64,000 nt of DNA, from positions 78,815-142,814 of the forward strand of contig NZ_JAWDIE010000008.1 in NCBI RefSeq assembly GCF_037688875.1, written 5' to 3'. The position numbers were made by a program, and so were the translations under genes. Under the pieces are notes generated by a model. It had not been told where the DNA came from, did no database searches, and saw only the letters and a program-made list of their open reading frames with translations. Shown here piece after piece: positions 31,685 to 40,523 of this stretch (position 1 is its first letter; each line of letters starts with the position of its first letter). This DNA is from Amphibiibacter pelophylacis. GTDB lineage: Bacteria; Pseudomonadota; Gammaproteobacteria; Burkholderiales; Burkholderiaceae_C.

Positions 31685-33340
31685 TCAGGCGGTGGCGTAG
31701 GCGGCGCGGTCGCGGGCCTGGTTGATGACGGCGTGGGCGACGTCGGCGGGGGCGGTGTGGGCGCCGAAATCTGACGCACTGCCGCCCTGGGTGCGGAAGT
31801 GCGAGACCAGCTCTTTGAGGCGGCGGGCCTGTTCGCTCAGGCTCTCGGCGGCGGCGGCGCTCTGCTCGACCAGCGCGGCGTTCTGCTGCGTCATCTGGTC
31901 CAGCTGCAGCACGGTGTCGTTGATGCCGACGATCTGCTGGCTCTGGCTGCTGGAGGTGTCGGAGATTTCCGCAATGATGCCGCCCACGCGCTCGACCGAA
32001 GCGACGATTTCGTTCATGGTCGTGCCTGCGCCCTGCACCAGGCGCGAGCCGGTCTGCACGCGCTCGACCGATTCACCGATCAGCGCCTTGATCTCGCGGG
32101 CCGCGCCTGCGCTGCGCTGCGCCAGGCTGCGCACTTCGGCGGCGACCACGGCAAAGCCCCGGCCCTGTTCGCCCGCACGGGCGGCTTCCACGGCGGCATT
32201 CAGCGCCAGGATGTTGGTCTGGAAGGCGATACCGTCGATCACGCCGATGATGTCGCTGATGCGGCGGCTGCTGGCGTCGATGTCGGTCATGGTGGTCACC
32301 ACCTGCGCCACCACGCTGCCGCCCTGAGCGGCGGTGGTGCTGGCCTGTCCGGCCAGCTCGCGGGCCTGCTGCGCCGAGTTGGCGGTGTGCTGCACGACCT
32401 GCGTCAGGGTGCTGACCGAGCTGGCGGTGGACTGCAGCTGCGAGGCGGCTTCTTCGGTGCGCGTGGCCAGGTCGCTGTTGCCGACGGCGACTTCGCTGGA
32501 AGCGTTGTCGATGGATTCGGCCGACTGGCGGATCTGCTGCACGATGCCCGACAGCGACTGCTGCATGTCGTGCAGCGCGCGCATCAGCTCGGCGGGCTCG
32601 TCACGGCCTTCCAGCTGGACGGGGGTGTTGAGCTGGCCTTGGGCGATTTTCTGCGTCAGCTCGGTGGCGCGGCGCAGCGGCTGGACGATGGAGCGCGAGT
32701 TGATCAGCGTGGTCGGCACCACAATCAGCAGGGCGAGCACAGTCAGGGCCAGATACAGCGTCTGCGTGATGTCGCTGCTGCTGTGCATCAGCACCAGGTG
32801 TTCGTCGGCAGCGGCGGCGACCGACTGGGTCAGGGCGTCCAGACCTTTCTCGGCGGTGGCGAACTGCTTTTTGGCGTCCGACAGCGCGCTGTTGGCCGAC
32901 TGCGGCGTGGCGAAGCGGCCGTCCTGGGCGCCTTGGATCACGTCTTTCGCCAGGGACACGTAGCTGTTGAGACTGGCGCCGATCTCACGGGCGGCCTGCA
33001 CGGTGGCGGGCGTGGGCGACTGCTCTAGCGCTGCCAGCGTTTCGGCCACCTTCGCCTGGTTTTTCTGCCAGGTGCCCAGGTATTTGGCTTGGCCCTGGGC
33101 GTTGCCGATGTTCAGCAGGAGATCCTTCTCGTCACGGCGCAGCTGCAGCATGCCGCTGTTGAGATCGCCCGCAAGGCGCGCTTCCTTGAAGTGCTCGCCG
33201 ACGAACTCTCCCGCCAGCGTGTTCATGCGCGACATGCCGATCAGGGCGACGCCGCCCAGCCCCAGCAGCACAATGCCGACGATGATGACCGCGCCTGTCA
33301 TGCGCAAGCGCACCGAAAAATGCCTGAACCACTGAACCAT
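31685..33340 (-). CDS. Methyl-accepting chemotaxis protein
   Basis: A 551 aa transducer. TM1 is near residues 14-36, a four-helix-bundle-type periplasmic domain of about 150 residues follows, TM2 is near 190-212, then HAMP (RSIVQPLRRATELTQKIAQG) and a long cytoplasmic signalling coiled coil. The hairpin tip reads IDGIAFQTNILALNAAVEA followed by ARAGEQGRGFAVVAAEVR, the highly conserved CheA/CheW-binding region. It lies 48 bases downstream of cheA on the same strand. The ligand is unknown. Confidence 0.96.
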   Translation of the reverse strand: MVQWFRHFSVRLRMTGAVIIVGIVLLGLGGVALIGMSRMNTLAGEFVGEHFKEARLAGDLNSGMLQLRRDEKDLLLNIGNAQGQAKYLGTWQKNQAKVAETLAALEQSPTPATVQAAREIGASLNSYVSLAKDVIQGAQDGRFATPQSANSALSDAKKQFATAEKGLDALTQSVAAAADEHLVLMHSSSDITQTLYLALTVLALLIVVPTTLINSRSIVQPLRRATELTQKIAQGQLNTPVQLEGRDEPAELMRALHDMQQSLSGIVQQIRQSAESIDNASSEVAVGNSDLATRTEEAASQLQSTASSVSTLTQVVQHTANSAQQARELAGQASTTAAQGGSVVAQVVTTMTDIDASSRRISDIIGVIDGIAFQTNILALNAAVEAARAGEQGRGFAVVAAEVRSLAQRSAGAAREIKALIGESVERVQTGSRLVQGAGTTMNEIVASVERVGGIIAEISDTSSSQSQQIVGINDTVLQLDQMTQQNAALVEQSAAAAESLSEQARRLKELVSHFRTQGGSASDFGAHTAPADVAHAVINQARDRAAYATA

Positions 33341-33388
33341 GAAATACCCCAGAAATAATGGATGTGTTGTGTTTTGCGAGAACCGGAA

Positions 33389-35623
33389 TCAGTGGCGGCT
33401 GCGCCGGATCAGCGAGCCCACGTCCAGAATCAGAGCGACATGGCCGTCGCCCATGATGGTGGCGCCCGAAATGTCGGGCACCTTGCGGTAGTTGGCCTCC
33501 AGGTTCTTGACCACCACCTGCTGCTGGCCCAGCAGTTCGTCGACGATCATCGCCAGGCGCGCTCCGTCCGATTCGACGACCACCATGATGTTGGGGCGGT
33601 TCTCTTCTTCGCGCGGCACGGCGAAGACCTGTTCCAGCTCCAGCACGGGCATGTACTCTTCGCGCACCTGCACCACGCGGCCGGTGCCGCCCACGGTGTG
33701 CATCTGGTCGGGCTGGACCAGGAAGGATTCCACCACCGAGGACAGCGGCAGGATGTAGGATTCGCGCCCCACGCGCACGCTCATGCCGTCCATGATGGCC
33801 AGCGTCAGCGGCAGGCGCACCTTGACGCTCATGCCAAAGCCTTCGGCGGATTCGATCTCCACCGTGCCGCCCATGCTGGTGATGTTTTTCTTGACCACGT
33901 CCATGCCCACGCCCCGGCCCGACACGTCGGTGACCTGGTCGGCGGTGGAAAAGCCCGGCGCGAAGATCAGGTTCCAGACCTCGGAATCGCTCAGGCTGTC
34001 CGGGGCGTCCAGGCCGCGCTCGCGCGCCTTGCTGATCAGCTTGTTGCGGTTGAGCCCGCGCCCGTCGTCGCGCACTTCGATGACGATGCTGCCGCCCTGG
34101 TGCGAGGCTGCTAGCGTGATCGTGCCGGTTTCGGGCTTGCCGGCCTTCAGGCGGTCGGCGGGCAGCTCCAGCCCGTGGTCGCAGCTGTTGCGCACCAGGT
34201 GGGTGAGCGGATCGGTGATTTTCTCGACCAGGCCTTTGTCCAGCTCGGTGGCTTCGCCCTGGGTGACCATTTCGACTTTTTTGCCCAGCTTGGCCGCCAG
34301 ATCGCGCAGCATGCGCGGGAAGCGGTTGAAGACCATGGACATCGGAATCATGCGGATCGACATCACGGCCTCCTGCAGATCGCGCGTGTTGCGGTCCAGA
34401 TCGGCCAGGCCGGCGGCCATCTGCTGGTACAGCGCCGGATCAATGTGGCGGCTGTTCTGCGCCAGCATGGCCTGCGTGATGACCAGTTCGCCCACCAGGT
34501 TGATGAGCTGATCGACTTTTTCCACCGACACGCGCAGCGTGGAATCGCCCGTGGCGCCGGCCGGTTTGGCGGCCGGTTTGACGGCGGCCGGTGCGGCCGC
34601 AGCGGGCGCTGCTGCAGCAGGCGCCGGGGCAGCCGCCGCTGCGGGGGCTGAGCCCGGGGCGCCGGGCGCGTCGTCAAAAAAGCCGAAGCCTTCGTCGCCC
34701 GTGGCCGCGGGTGCGGGGGCTGGCGCGGCGGGGGGCGTGGGCGTGAGGCTGGGGGCGCCGGGCGCGCCTTCGTGGAAACCGTAACCGCTGGAGAGCGGCT
34801 CCAGCTTCATGCGGTCGCGGTCGATGTGGAAGCTGAACAGGTCGATCAGGTCGCCGTCGCTGCTGGTCGTGGTGACGCGGTAGCGGCGGATGCCGTCGGC
34901 GTGGCGACCGCCGTCCAGCGGCTCGAAAGTGCCCAGATCGGCGATCTCCTGGAAGAGCTCGGCCAGGCTGTCGGCGGTATCCGGGTTTTCCAGCGGGCCG
35001 ACGGTGAGTTCCAGCAGGCGGATGGGCAGGCCGGTGGCGATCAGGTTGGCGGGAACGCTGGCCAGCGCTTCAAGCTGCCAGCCCTCGGGATTGGGGTGGG
35101 TCTGGGGGCACAGGTGCGCGCCGTCCGGAATGGCGGGTGCCGCAGCCGTTGCGGCTGGCAGGGGCTTGGGCGCCAGTTCAGGCGACACGGGCTGCGTGGG
35201 CATGGCGGCGGTCATCTTCCCGGCGGCCATGGCCTTGATGCGTTCGCGCAGATCGCTGGTGTCCACCTCGTCGATGGCGGCGCCCTGGCGGCGGGCCAGC
35301 ATGGCCTTGAGCGCATCGCCCGAGGACAGCAGCACGTCCACCATGGCCGGATCGGGCGCCAGCTCGTGGCGGCGCAGCTTGTCCAGCAGGGTTTCCATTT
35401 CGTGCGTCAGCGCCGCGACTTCGGAAAAGCCAAACGTCGCCGAGCCGCCCTTGACCGAGTGCGCGCAGCGGAAAATGGCGTTCAGGGTTTCGTCGTCGGC
35501 GCTGGTGATGTCCAGCCCCAGGAGCATCTGCTCCATGTTTTCCAGGTTCTCACCGGCTTCCTCGAAGAAAACCTGGTAGAACTGGGTGAGGTCCATCCCG
35601 GACGCGCTGTTGTCTGTGCTCAT
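33389..35623 (-). CDS. cheA: Chemotaxis histidine kinase CheA
   Basis: A 744 aa kinase. The N-terminal HPt domain has the phosphorylated His55 in CAHSVKGGSATFGF. About residues 170-300 form a separate alpha/beta domain, then an Ala/Pro-rich linker of about 70 residues. The P3 dimerisation region, the ATPase domain (LTHLVRNSCDHGLE, VRDDGRGLN, GRGVGMDVV) and the C-terminal CheW-like P5 domain follow. I chose MSTDNSASGM; another Met 9 residues later is possible. It sits between cheY-like and MCP genes in one operon. No cheW, cheR or cheB is nearby. Confidence 0.95.
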   Translation of the reverse strand: MSTDNSASGMDLTQFYQVFFEEAGENLENMEQMLLGLDITSADDETLNAIFRCAHSVKGGSATFGFSEVAALTHEMETLLDKLRRHELAPDPAMVDVLLSSGDALKAMLARRQGAAIDEVDTSDLRERIKAMAAGKMTAAMPTQPVSPELAPKPLPAATAAAPAIPDGAHLCPQTHPNPEGWQLEALASVPANLIATGLPIRLLELTVGPLENPDTADSLAELFQEIADLGTFEPLDGGRHADGIRRYRVTTTSSDGDLIDLFSFHIDRDRMKLEPLSSGYGFHEGAPGAPSLTPTPPAAPAPAPAATGDEGFGFFDDAPGAPGSAPAAAAAPAPAAAAPAAAAPAAVKPAAKPAGATGDSTLRVSVEKVDQLINLVGELVITQAMLAQNSRHIDPALYQQMAAGLADLDRNTRDLQEAVMSIRMIPMSMVFNRFPRMLRDLAAKLGKKVEMVTQGEATELDKGLVEKITDPLTHLVRNSCDHGLELPADRLKAGKPETGTITLAASHQGGSIVIEVRDDGRGLNRNKLISKARERGLDAPDSLSDSEVWNLIFAPGFSTADQVTDVSGRGVGMDVVKKNITSMGGTVEIESAEGFGMSVKVRLPLTLAIMDGMSVRVGRESYILPLSSVVESFLVQPDQMHTVGGTGRVVQVREEYMPVLELEQVFAVPREEENRPNIMVVVESDGARLAMIVDELLGQQQVVVKNLEANYRKVPDISGATIMGDGHVALILDVGSLIRRSRH

Positions 35624-35751
35624 GTCTGACTGCTCCACGGGACGAAAGGCGCCCCCTGACACGGATCACGGCCTGGCCACCGGTCGGGGCCACAGCCGCT
35701 CTGTTGCAAAAAAATCGGCGAAGGCGCCCACCGCGTGGGGCCCGCCCGGGG

Positions 35752-36114
35752 TCAGCGCAGCACGCGCCCGATCACGTCGATCAGCTTGGCCGGGTCAAAC
35801 GGTTTGACCAGCCAGCCTGTCGCGCCCGCCGCCTTGCCCGCCTGCTTCATCTGGTCGCCCGATTCGGTCGTCAGGATCAGGATGGGCGTGGCCTTGAACT
35901 TGGGGTGCTCACGCAGCTTTTTCGTCAGGCCAATGCCGTCCAGGCGCGGCATGTTCTGGTCGGTGAGAACCAGATCGAAATCCTGCTGGCTGGCTTTCTC
36001 GTAGGCTTCCTGGCCGTCCACGGCCTGCGTCACGTCGTAGCCGGCGTTCTTCAGGGTGAAAGAGACCATCTGGCGCATGGAAGCCGAGTCGTCTACGGCA
36101 AGTATGGTGGGCAT
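35752..36114 (-). CDS. cheY: CheY-like single-domain response regulator
   Basis: A 120 aa stand-alone receiver domain: LAVDDSASMRQMV with the acidic pair, phospho-acceptor Asp52 in LVLTDQNMPRLDGIG, and Lys in GWLVKPFDP. The PRLDGIGLTKKLREHP region matches chemotaxis CheY. It lies between the CheZ-like gene and cheA and is the natural phosphate acceptor from that CheA, acting on flagellar motors or another output such as type IV pili. Confidence 0.93.
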   Translation of the reverse strand: MPTILAVDDSASMRQMVSFTLKNAGYDVTQAVDGQEAYEKASQQDFDLVLTDQNMPRLDGIGLTKKLREHPKFKATPILILTTESGDQMKQAGKAAGATGWLVKPFDPAKLIDVIGRVLR

Positions 36115-36172
36115 GTTAGCTCCGGGGACAGGGTCGCGGGTTGAATGAAATGGGACGGTGGACAGGGCCGGT

Positions 36173-36874
36173 TCAGAACAGCTCGACGCTGCCCGCGTCC
36201 ATCTCGTCCTGGGTGACGGGGTTGGGACGCATCGGCGGGTCTTCGACGTAAGCGGCTTCGGCGGGCTCGTCGCCGTCGCCACTCATGATGTCGCGGGCGA
36301 TGCGGTCGGCCGAGCTGCGCAGGCGGTTGCAGGCGTGTTCGATGAGCTGGTTGGCCATGTCCTGAAACTGCAGCGCGGTCACGATGCGCAGCATCAGCGC
36401 CTCGGCGCGTTCGCGGTCGCTCTGGCGCTGGCTGGGGTCGCCGCTGCGGCGACGCTCTTCCACGGCCTCGACCACCGGGGCCAGCGCCGGATCATCGGCC
36501 AGCGCTTCGGGCAGGCCGAACTGCGATTCGGCGAAATCGCTGTGGCGGAAGGGTGAATCGCTGCGCGCCGCCGGGGCAGCGTCCGGAGCGCTTTCCCGCG
36601 TGCGGCGGCGCTCCTGGCCACCGGGCGGTGCGCCCCCGCCCTGGCGGCGGAACATCATGGTCGACAGCTCGTGGAAATTGTCCATCAGCGTCGCCCCCGC
36701 ATCGGCCAGCAGCGTGCGCAGCCGGTCCATGTCGTGGTGGACGATGAGCAGCTGGTCCTGGACGTCCATGGCGGCCATCAGCGACAGGGCGGGTGACGGC
36801 GCCCGCACGGCCCCATCAGCCGGGGCGGACGGCGCTGCAGGCTCGGGCGGCGGCGGAAAAGGCGTTTGGCTCAT
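36173..36874 (-). CDS. CheZ-like protein, putative CheY phosphatase
   Basis: A 233 aa mostly helical protein with Pro-rich N-terminus. Near the C-terminus VTALQFQDMANQLIEHAC contains D-x-x-x-Q (Asp172, Gln176), the arrangement that CheZ uses to remove phosphate from CheY. The rest does not closely follow E. coli CheZ, so the call depends on this motif and on adjacency to cheY and cheA. It lies 58 bases upstream of cheY and is the first gene of this operon. Confidence 0.65.
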   Translation of the reverse strand: MSQTPFPPPPEPAAPSAPADGAVRAPSPALSLMAAMDVQDQLLIVHHDMDRLRTLLADAGATLMDNFHELSTMMFRRQGGGAPPGGQERRRTRESAPDAAPAARSDSPFRHSDFAESQFGLPEALADDPALAPVVEAVEERRRSGDPSQRQSDRERAEALMLRIVTALQFQDMANQLIEHACNRLRSSADRIARDIMSGDGDEPAEAAYVEDPPMRPNPVTQDEMDAGSVELF

Positions 36875-37049
36875 GGCGTTGAAGGCGAAGGACGGGTGAG
36901 ACTGCATCTTCGGCCGAACCGATGCCGGTATTGAGCGAAAGATGGCCGAAAATCGCCAGCATTTCGTCTTCCACCCGCCCCAGGCCTTGTGACACCCTTG
37001 CTGCCTGAGATTGACCGGACCTGCCCTGCGGCCCACGGCCGCGCCCTCC

Positions 37050-38216
37050 ATGACCGAAACGCCTGCGTCCCTGACGGCGCGCCCGCAACTGCGGGTGCTG
37101 CACCTGGAAGATTCCGAGCTCGACCACGCCCTGGTCGCGGCCCACCTGCGCCGCTGCGCGCAGGCGGTCGAGGTGCTGCGCGTGGACACCGAAGCCACCT
37201 TCCTGGCGGCGCTGTCCGAAGCGCGCGGCTGGGACATCATCATTTCGGATTACAACCTGCCGGGCTTTTCCGGCCTGCGCGCGCTGCAGATCGTGCGTGC
37301 CAGCAGCCTGCCGGGCGTGGCCGAGCTGCCGTTTGTCATCGTCTCGGGCGAGATTGGCGAAGACCTGGCCGTGCAAGCCATGCGCCACGGCGCCAACGAC
37401 TACATCCTCAAGGGCAGCATGACGCGGCTGGCGCCAGCCGTCGATCAGGTGCTGCAGGCCAACGACGAGCGCCGCGCGCGCCAGCGCGCCGATGCGGCGC
37501 TGAACGCCTCGCGCCAGCGCGTCGCCGAGCTGGCCCAGCATCTGCAGACCAGCGTGGACCAGGAGCGCGCCGCCATCGCCCGCGAGATTCACGATGATGT
37601 CGGCGGCGCGCTGACCGCGCTGCGTTTCGATCTGGCCTGGCTGCAGCGCCACTGCAGCGGCGACGCCGTGCAGGCGCGCCTGACGGCCGCGCTGGACACC
37701 CTGGGCCAGGCGCTGCAGGCCAGCAAACGCATCATGTACAACCTGCACCCGGCCATCCTGGATCAGGGCCTTGTGCCCGCGCTGCAGTGGATGGTGGCCA
37801 ACTTCAGCGAACGCACCGGCATCCGCGCGCAGTTCAGCAGTAACCGCGAACAGCTGCAGCTGCCCGCCGGGGTGCCGCTGGTGGTCTACCGCACCGCGCA
37901 GGAGTGCCTGACCAACATCACCAAGCACGCGCAGGCCAGCCAGGTCACGCTGGACCTGATGGTCAGCGAGGGCGTGCTGTCCATGGAAGTCAGCGACAAC
38001 GGGCGCGGCCTGTCCAGCGACGATCTGGGCAAATCGGCCAGCTTTGGCCTGCGCGGCCTGCGCGAGCGCGCCCACCGTGTGGGCGGCTGGGTGGATGTCT
38101 CCAGCGCGGGACGGGGCACGACGGTGATCGTCTCGATTCCGCTGGACGGCGGTGCGGCGGCTGGCGCAGCCGGGGCGGACACGGACAGCGACGACGCCCC
38201 GGACGCTGCGGCCTGA
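37050..38216 (+). CDS. REC-domain histidine kinase, NarX-like core
   Basis: A 388 aa soluble kinase with no membrane segment. An N-terminal receiver (LHLEDSELDHALV, Asp67 in IIISDYNLPGFSG, Lys in DYILKG) is fused to a HisKA_3 domain with His181 in AIAREIHDDVGGALTALRF, then an ATPase domain (TAQECLTNITKHAQAS, VSDNGRGLSS, GLRGLRERAHRVGG). This NarL-family core pairs with LuxR-type regulators such as the next gene. An upstream TTG is in frame; I chose the ATG at 37050. It is divergent from the che operon, so the two may share inputs. Confidence 0.92.
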   Translation: MTETPASLTARPQLRVLHLEDSELDHALVAAHLRRCAQAVEVLRVDTEATFLAALSEARGWDIIISDYNLPGFSGLRALQIVRASSLPGVAELPFVIVSGEIGEDLAVQAMRHGANDYILKGSMTRLAPAVDQVLQANDERRARQRADAALNASRQRVAELAQHLQTSVDQERAAIAREIHDDVGGALTALRFDLAWLQRHCSGDAVQARLTAALDTLGQALQASKRIMYNLHPAILDQGLVPALQWMVANFSERTGIRAQFSSNREQLQLPAGVPLVVYRTAQECLTNITKHAQASQVTLDLMVSEGVLSMEVSDNGRGLSSDDLGKSASFGLRGLRERAHRVGGWVDVSSAGRGTTVIVSIPLDGGAAAGAAGADTDSDDAPDAAA

Positions 38217-38287
38217 TCCGCAAGCCGGCTGCGGGGCATCCAGGGGCGCGGCCTACAATCGGGCTTCTGTCCCAGGCGGAGAACGAC

Positions 38288-38926
38288 ATGATTTCGGTGC
38301 TGCTGTGCGACGACCACGCGCTGATCCGGCGCGGCATCCGCGACACCCTGGCCGAGGCGCCAGACCTGCGCGTCGTCGGCGAAGCGGGCGATTACGGCGA
38401 GCTGCGCGCTCTGCTGCGCGAGCACACGCCCGACGTGCTGGTGCTGGACATCCAGATGCCCGGCCGCAGCGGGCTGGACGTGCTGCAGGTGCTGCGCGAC
38501 GAGGGCTCGCCCATCCGCGTGCTGGTGGTCAGCATGCACCCCGAGGATCAGTACGCGCTGCGCGCGCTCAAGGCGGGCGCCTGGGGCTACGTCAATAAGG
38601 GCGACGATCCGCAGCAGCTGGTCGCCGCCGTGCGCAGCGTGGGGCAGGGGCGCAAATACATCTCGCCCGAAGTGGCGCTGATGCTGGCCGAAAACCTCAG
38701 CACCCCGCAGAACAGCCTGCCGCACGAGAAGCTCTCCGACCGCGAACTGCAGACCCTGGTCATGATCGCCTCGGGCAAGCGCCTCTCGGACATCGCCGAA
38801 GAGCTGGTGCTTTCACCCAAAACCGTCAGCGTCTACCGCGCCCGCGTGCTGGAAAAGCTTGGGCTGACCAACAACTCCGAGCTCACGGTGTACGCCATCC
38901 GCAACCATCTGGTGCAGGACAGCTGA
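38288..38926 (+). CDS. NarL/FixJ-family response regulator
   Basis: A 212 aa regulator: receiver with LLCDDHALIRRGI, Asp54 in LVLDIQMPGRSG and Lys in YVNKGDDP, then a LuxR-type HTH (LSDRELQTLVMIASGKRL, LSPKTVSVYRARVLEKLG). GGAGA precedes the ATG. It lies 71 bases after the REC-kinase gene and is its likely partner. The hallmark KTVSVYR recognition helix is intact. Confidence 0.95.
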   Translation: MISVLLCDDHALIRRGIRDTLAEAPDLRVVGEAGDYGELRALLREHTPDVLVLDIQMPGRSGLDVLQVLRDEGSPIRVLVVSMHPEDQYALRALKAGAWGYVNKGDDPQQLVAAVRSVGQGRKYISPEVALMLAENLSTPQNSLPHEKLSDRELQTLVMIASGKRLSDIAEELVLSPKTVSVYRARVLEKLGLTNNSELTVYAIRNHLVQDS

Positions 38927-38934
38927 GGGCCATC

Positions 38935-39225
38935 ATGCGACTCACCCCCCGCGAGCGCGAGGCGCTCAGACAGTCGGCGCAGACCAGTTTCGGGCCCGAC
39001 GTGGCGGTCAGCCATTTTGGAGCTGTGACGGCCCTGGAAAAGCTGAGACTTGAGCAGGCCTGGCAGCAGTGCCAGCGCCACCTGCATCATCTGAACCACG
39101 CCCTAGCCGCCGTCCAGGCCATGCTGCCTTTGACGGGGGCGAAGCTTGCGGCGCTGGACGACGAGGCGGTGCAGGATTGGGATCAGCTCATCCTCACCCG
39201 CTTCACCCCTCTCACCCAGTCCTGA
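38935..39225 (+). CDS. Small protein, possible MNT/HepT toxin-antitoxin remnant
   Basis: A 96 aa product with a good ribosome site (GAGGG). Residues 1-30 (MRLTPREREALRQSAQTSFG, then VAVSHFG) look like the start of MNT-type nucleotidyltransferases, but the catalytic GSRxDD motif that should follow is absent. The C-terminal part (MLPLTGAKLAALDDEAVQDW, then DQLILTRFTPL) resembles the end of HepT-like partners. The simplest reading is a deletion that fused fragments of an adjacent pair. The call is tentative; it could also be a lineage-specific small gene. Confidence 0.5.
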   Translation: MRLTPREREALRQSAQTSFGPDVAVSHFGAVTALEKLRLEQAWQQCQRHLHHLNHALAAVQAMLPLTGAKLAALDDEAVQDWDQLILTRFTPLTQS

Positions 39226-39232
39226 TCGTCGT

Positions 39233-40447
39233 TTACCCCAGCCGCGCCAGCGCCTGCGCCAGGTCCGCCTGCAGGTCGGCAACGTCCTCCAGGCCGATGG
39301 CCAGGCGGATCAGCACGCCGCGCCAGGGCAGGGCGTGGCTGCGGGTCTGGCTAAGGTCATAGCGCATGGCCAGGCTCATCGGGCCGCCCCACGAGTAGGC
39401 GATGCCAAAAAGCTGCAGTGCGTCGACCAGCGCGTCGGCCTGCCCGGCGCTGTAGCGTTCGTCCAGCGTGAACGAGAAAATCCCCGCCGCCCGATCGCGC
39501 ACGCCGCACAGCGCCTGCCAGTGTTCGTGGCCCACGCCGCTGGGCAGGGCGGGATGCAGCACGCGCTCGATCTGCGGCTGCTGCGCCAGCCAGCGCGCCA
39601 GATGGCGGGCGGCGCGGTCCTGGGCGTCGTAACGCAGCGACATTGTGGGCAGGCTGCGCAGGACAAGTTCCGCGTCGTTGCCGCCCACGCCCACGCCCAG
39701 ATGCATGTGGGTGCGCTGCAGGCTGCGGTGCAGGGCGTCGTCGCGCGTCACCACCGCGCCCATCAGCACGTCGGCGCCACCGCTGGGGTATTTGGTCATG
39801 GCATGGACGCTGACATCGGCGCCCGCTTCGAAGGCGTTGAAGGCCAGGCCCGCGCCCCAGGTGTTGTCCAGCGCGACGATGACACGGCCGTGGCGCGCCT
39901 CGTGCGCCCGCGTGGCGGCGACCAGCGCGGGCAGGTCGGGGAACTCCATCGTGATCGACCCGGCAGCTTCCAGCCAGACCACGCGCGTCTGTGGGGTCAG
40001 CGCGGCGCTGAAGGCGGCCACGTCCATGGGCTCGTAAACATCGACCCGCACGCCGCGCTCGCGCAGCCAGTGCCAGGCCATGTCGCGGCCGGAGCCGTAG
40101 GCGTTGTCGGGAAGCAGAACAGCATCGCCGGGCTTGAGAAAAGTCAGGTTGACCAGCGCGATCGGCATCAGGCCGCTGGGGCACAGGAGCGCGTGCTGCG
40201 CACCTTCCAGCTGCGCCATCTGCGCTTCAAGCCGGTAGGTGGTCGGCGTGCCGTGCAGGCCGTAGGTGTAGCTGCTGCGGTCGGTCCAGCGGCGCTGCGC
40301 CACCGAGGCCATGTCCGGGAAGAGCACCGAGCAGGCCTTGTGCACCGGCGGCTGGACGGCTTCGAAACCGTCCGGCGGCTGGTAATCCGGGTGGATCAGG
40401 CGGGTGGACAGGTCGCGGGGGTGTTCGGGAGTGGAATCAGGGCTCAC
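39233..40447 (-). CDS. metC: Cystathionine beta-lyase
   Basis: A 404 aa PLP enzyme of the Cys/Met metabolism family. LSTRLIHPDYQPP is the family opening, YTYGLHGTPTTYRLEAQMAQLEGA the substrate/PLP region, VALDNTWGAGLAF holds the PLP Asp, and the Schiff-base Lys is in AMTKYPSGGADVLMGAV. The last motif favours cystathionine beta-lyase over gamma-synthase. The start is GTG at 40447; earlier in-frame codons would overlap the divergent TPR gene. It cleaves cystathionine to homocysteine, pyruvate and ammonia. Confidence 0.92.
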   Translation of the reverse strand: MSPDSTPEHPRDLSTRLIHPDYQPPDGFEAVQPPVHKACSVLFPDMASVAQRRWTDRSSYTYGLHGTPTTYRLEAQMAQLEGAQHALLCPSGLMPIALVNLTFLKPGDAVLLPDNAYGSGRDMAWHWLRERGVRVDVYEPMDVAAFSAALTPQTRVVWLEAAGSITMEFPDLPALVAATRAHEARHGRVIVALDNTWGAGLAFNAFEAGADVSVHAMTKYPSGGADVLMGAVVTRDDALHRSLQRTHMHLGVGVGGNDAELVLRSLPTMSLRYDAQDRAARHLARWLAQQPQIERVLHPALPSGVGHEHWQALCGVRDRAAGIFSFTLDERYSAGQADALVDALQLFGIAYSWGGPMSLAMRYDLSQTRSHALPWRGVLIRLAIGLEDVADLQADLAQALARLG

Positions 40448-40523
40448 GGCGGTGTCCCGCAGCGGCGGGCAGAGGGGAAAGGCCTGATCGTACAATGGCC
40501 GCGCCACAATGAAGGAGTTCCTG

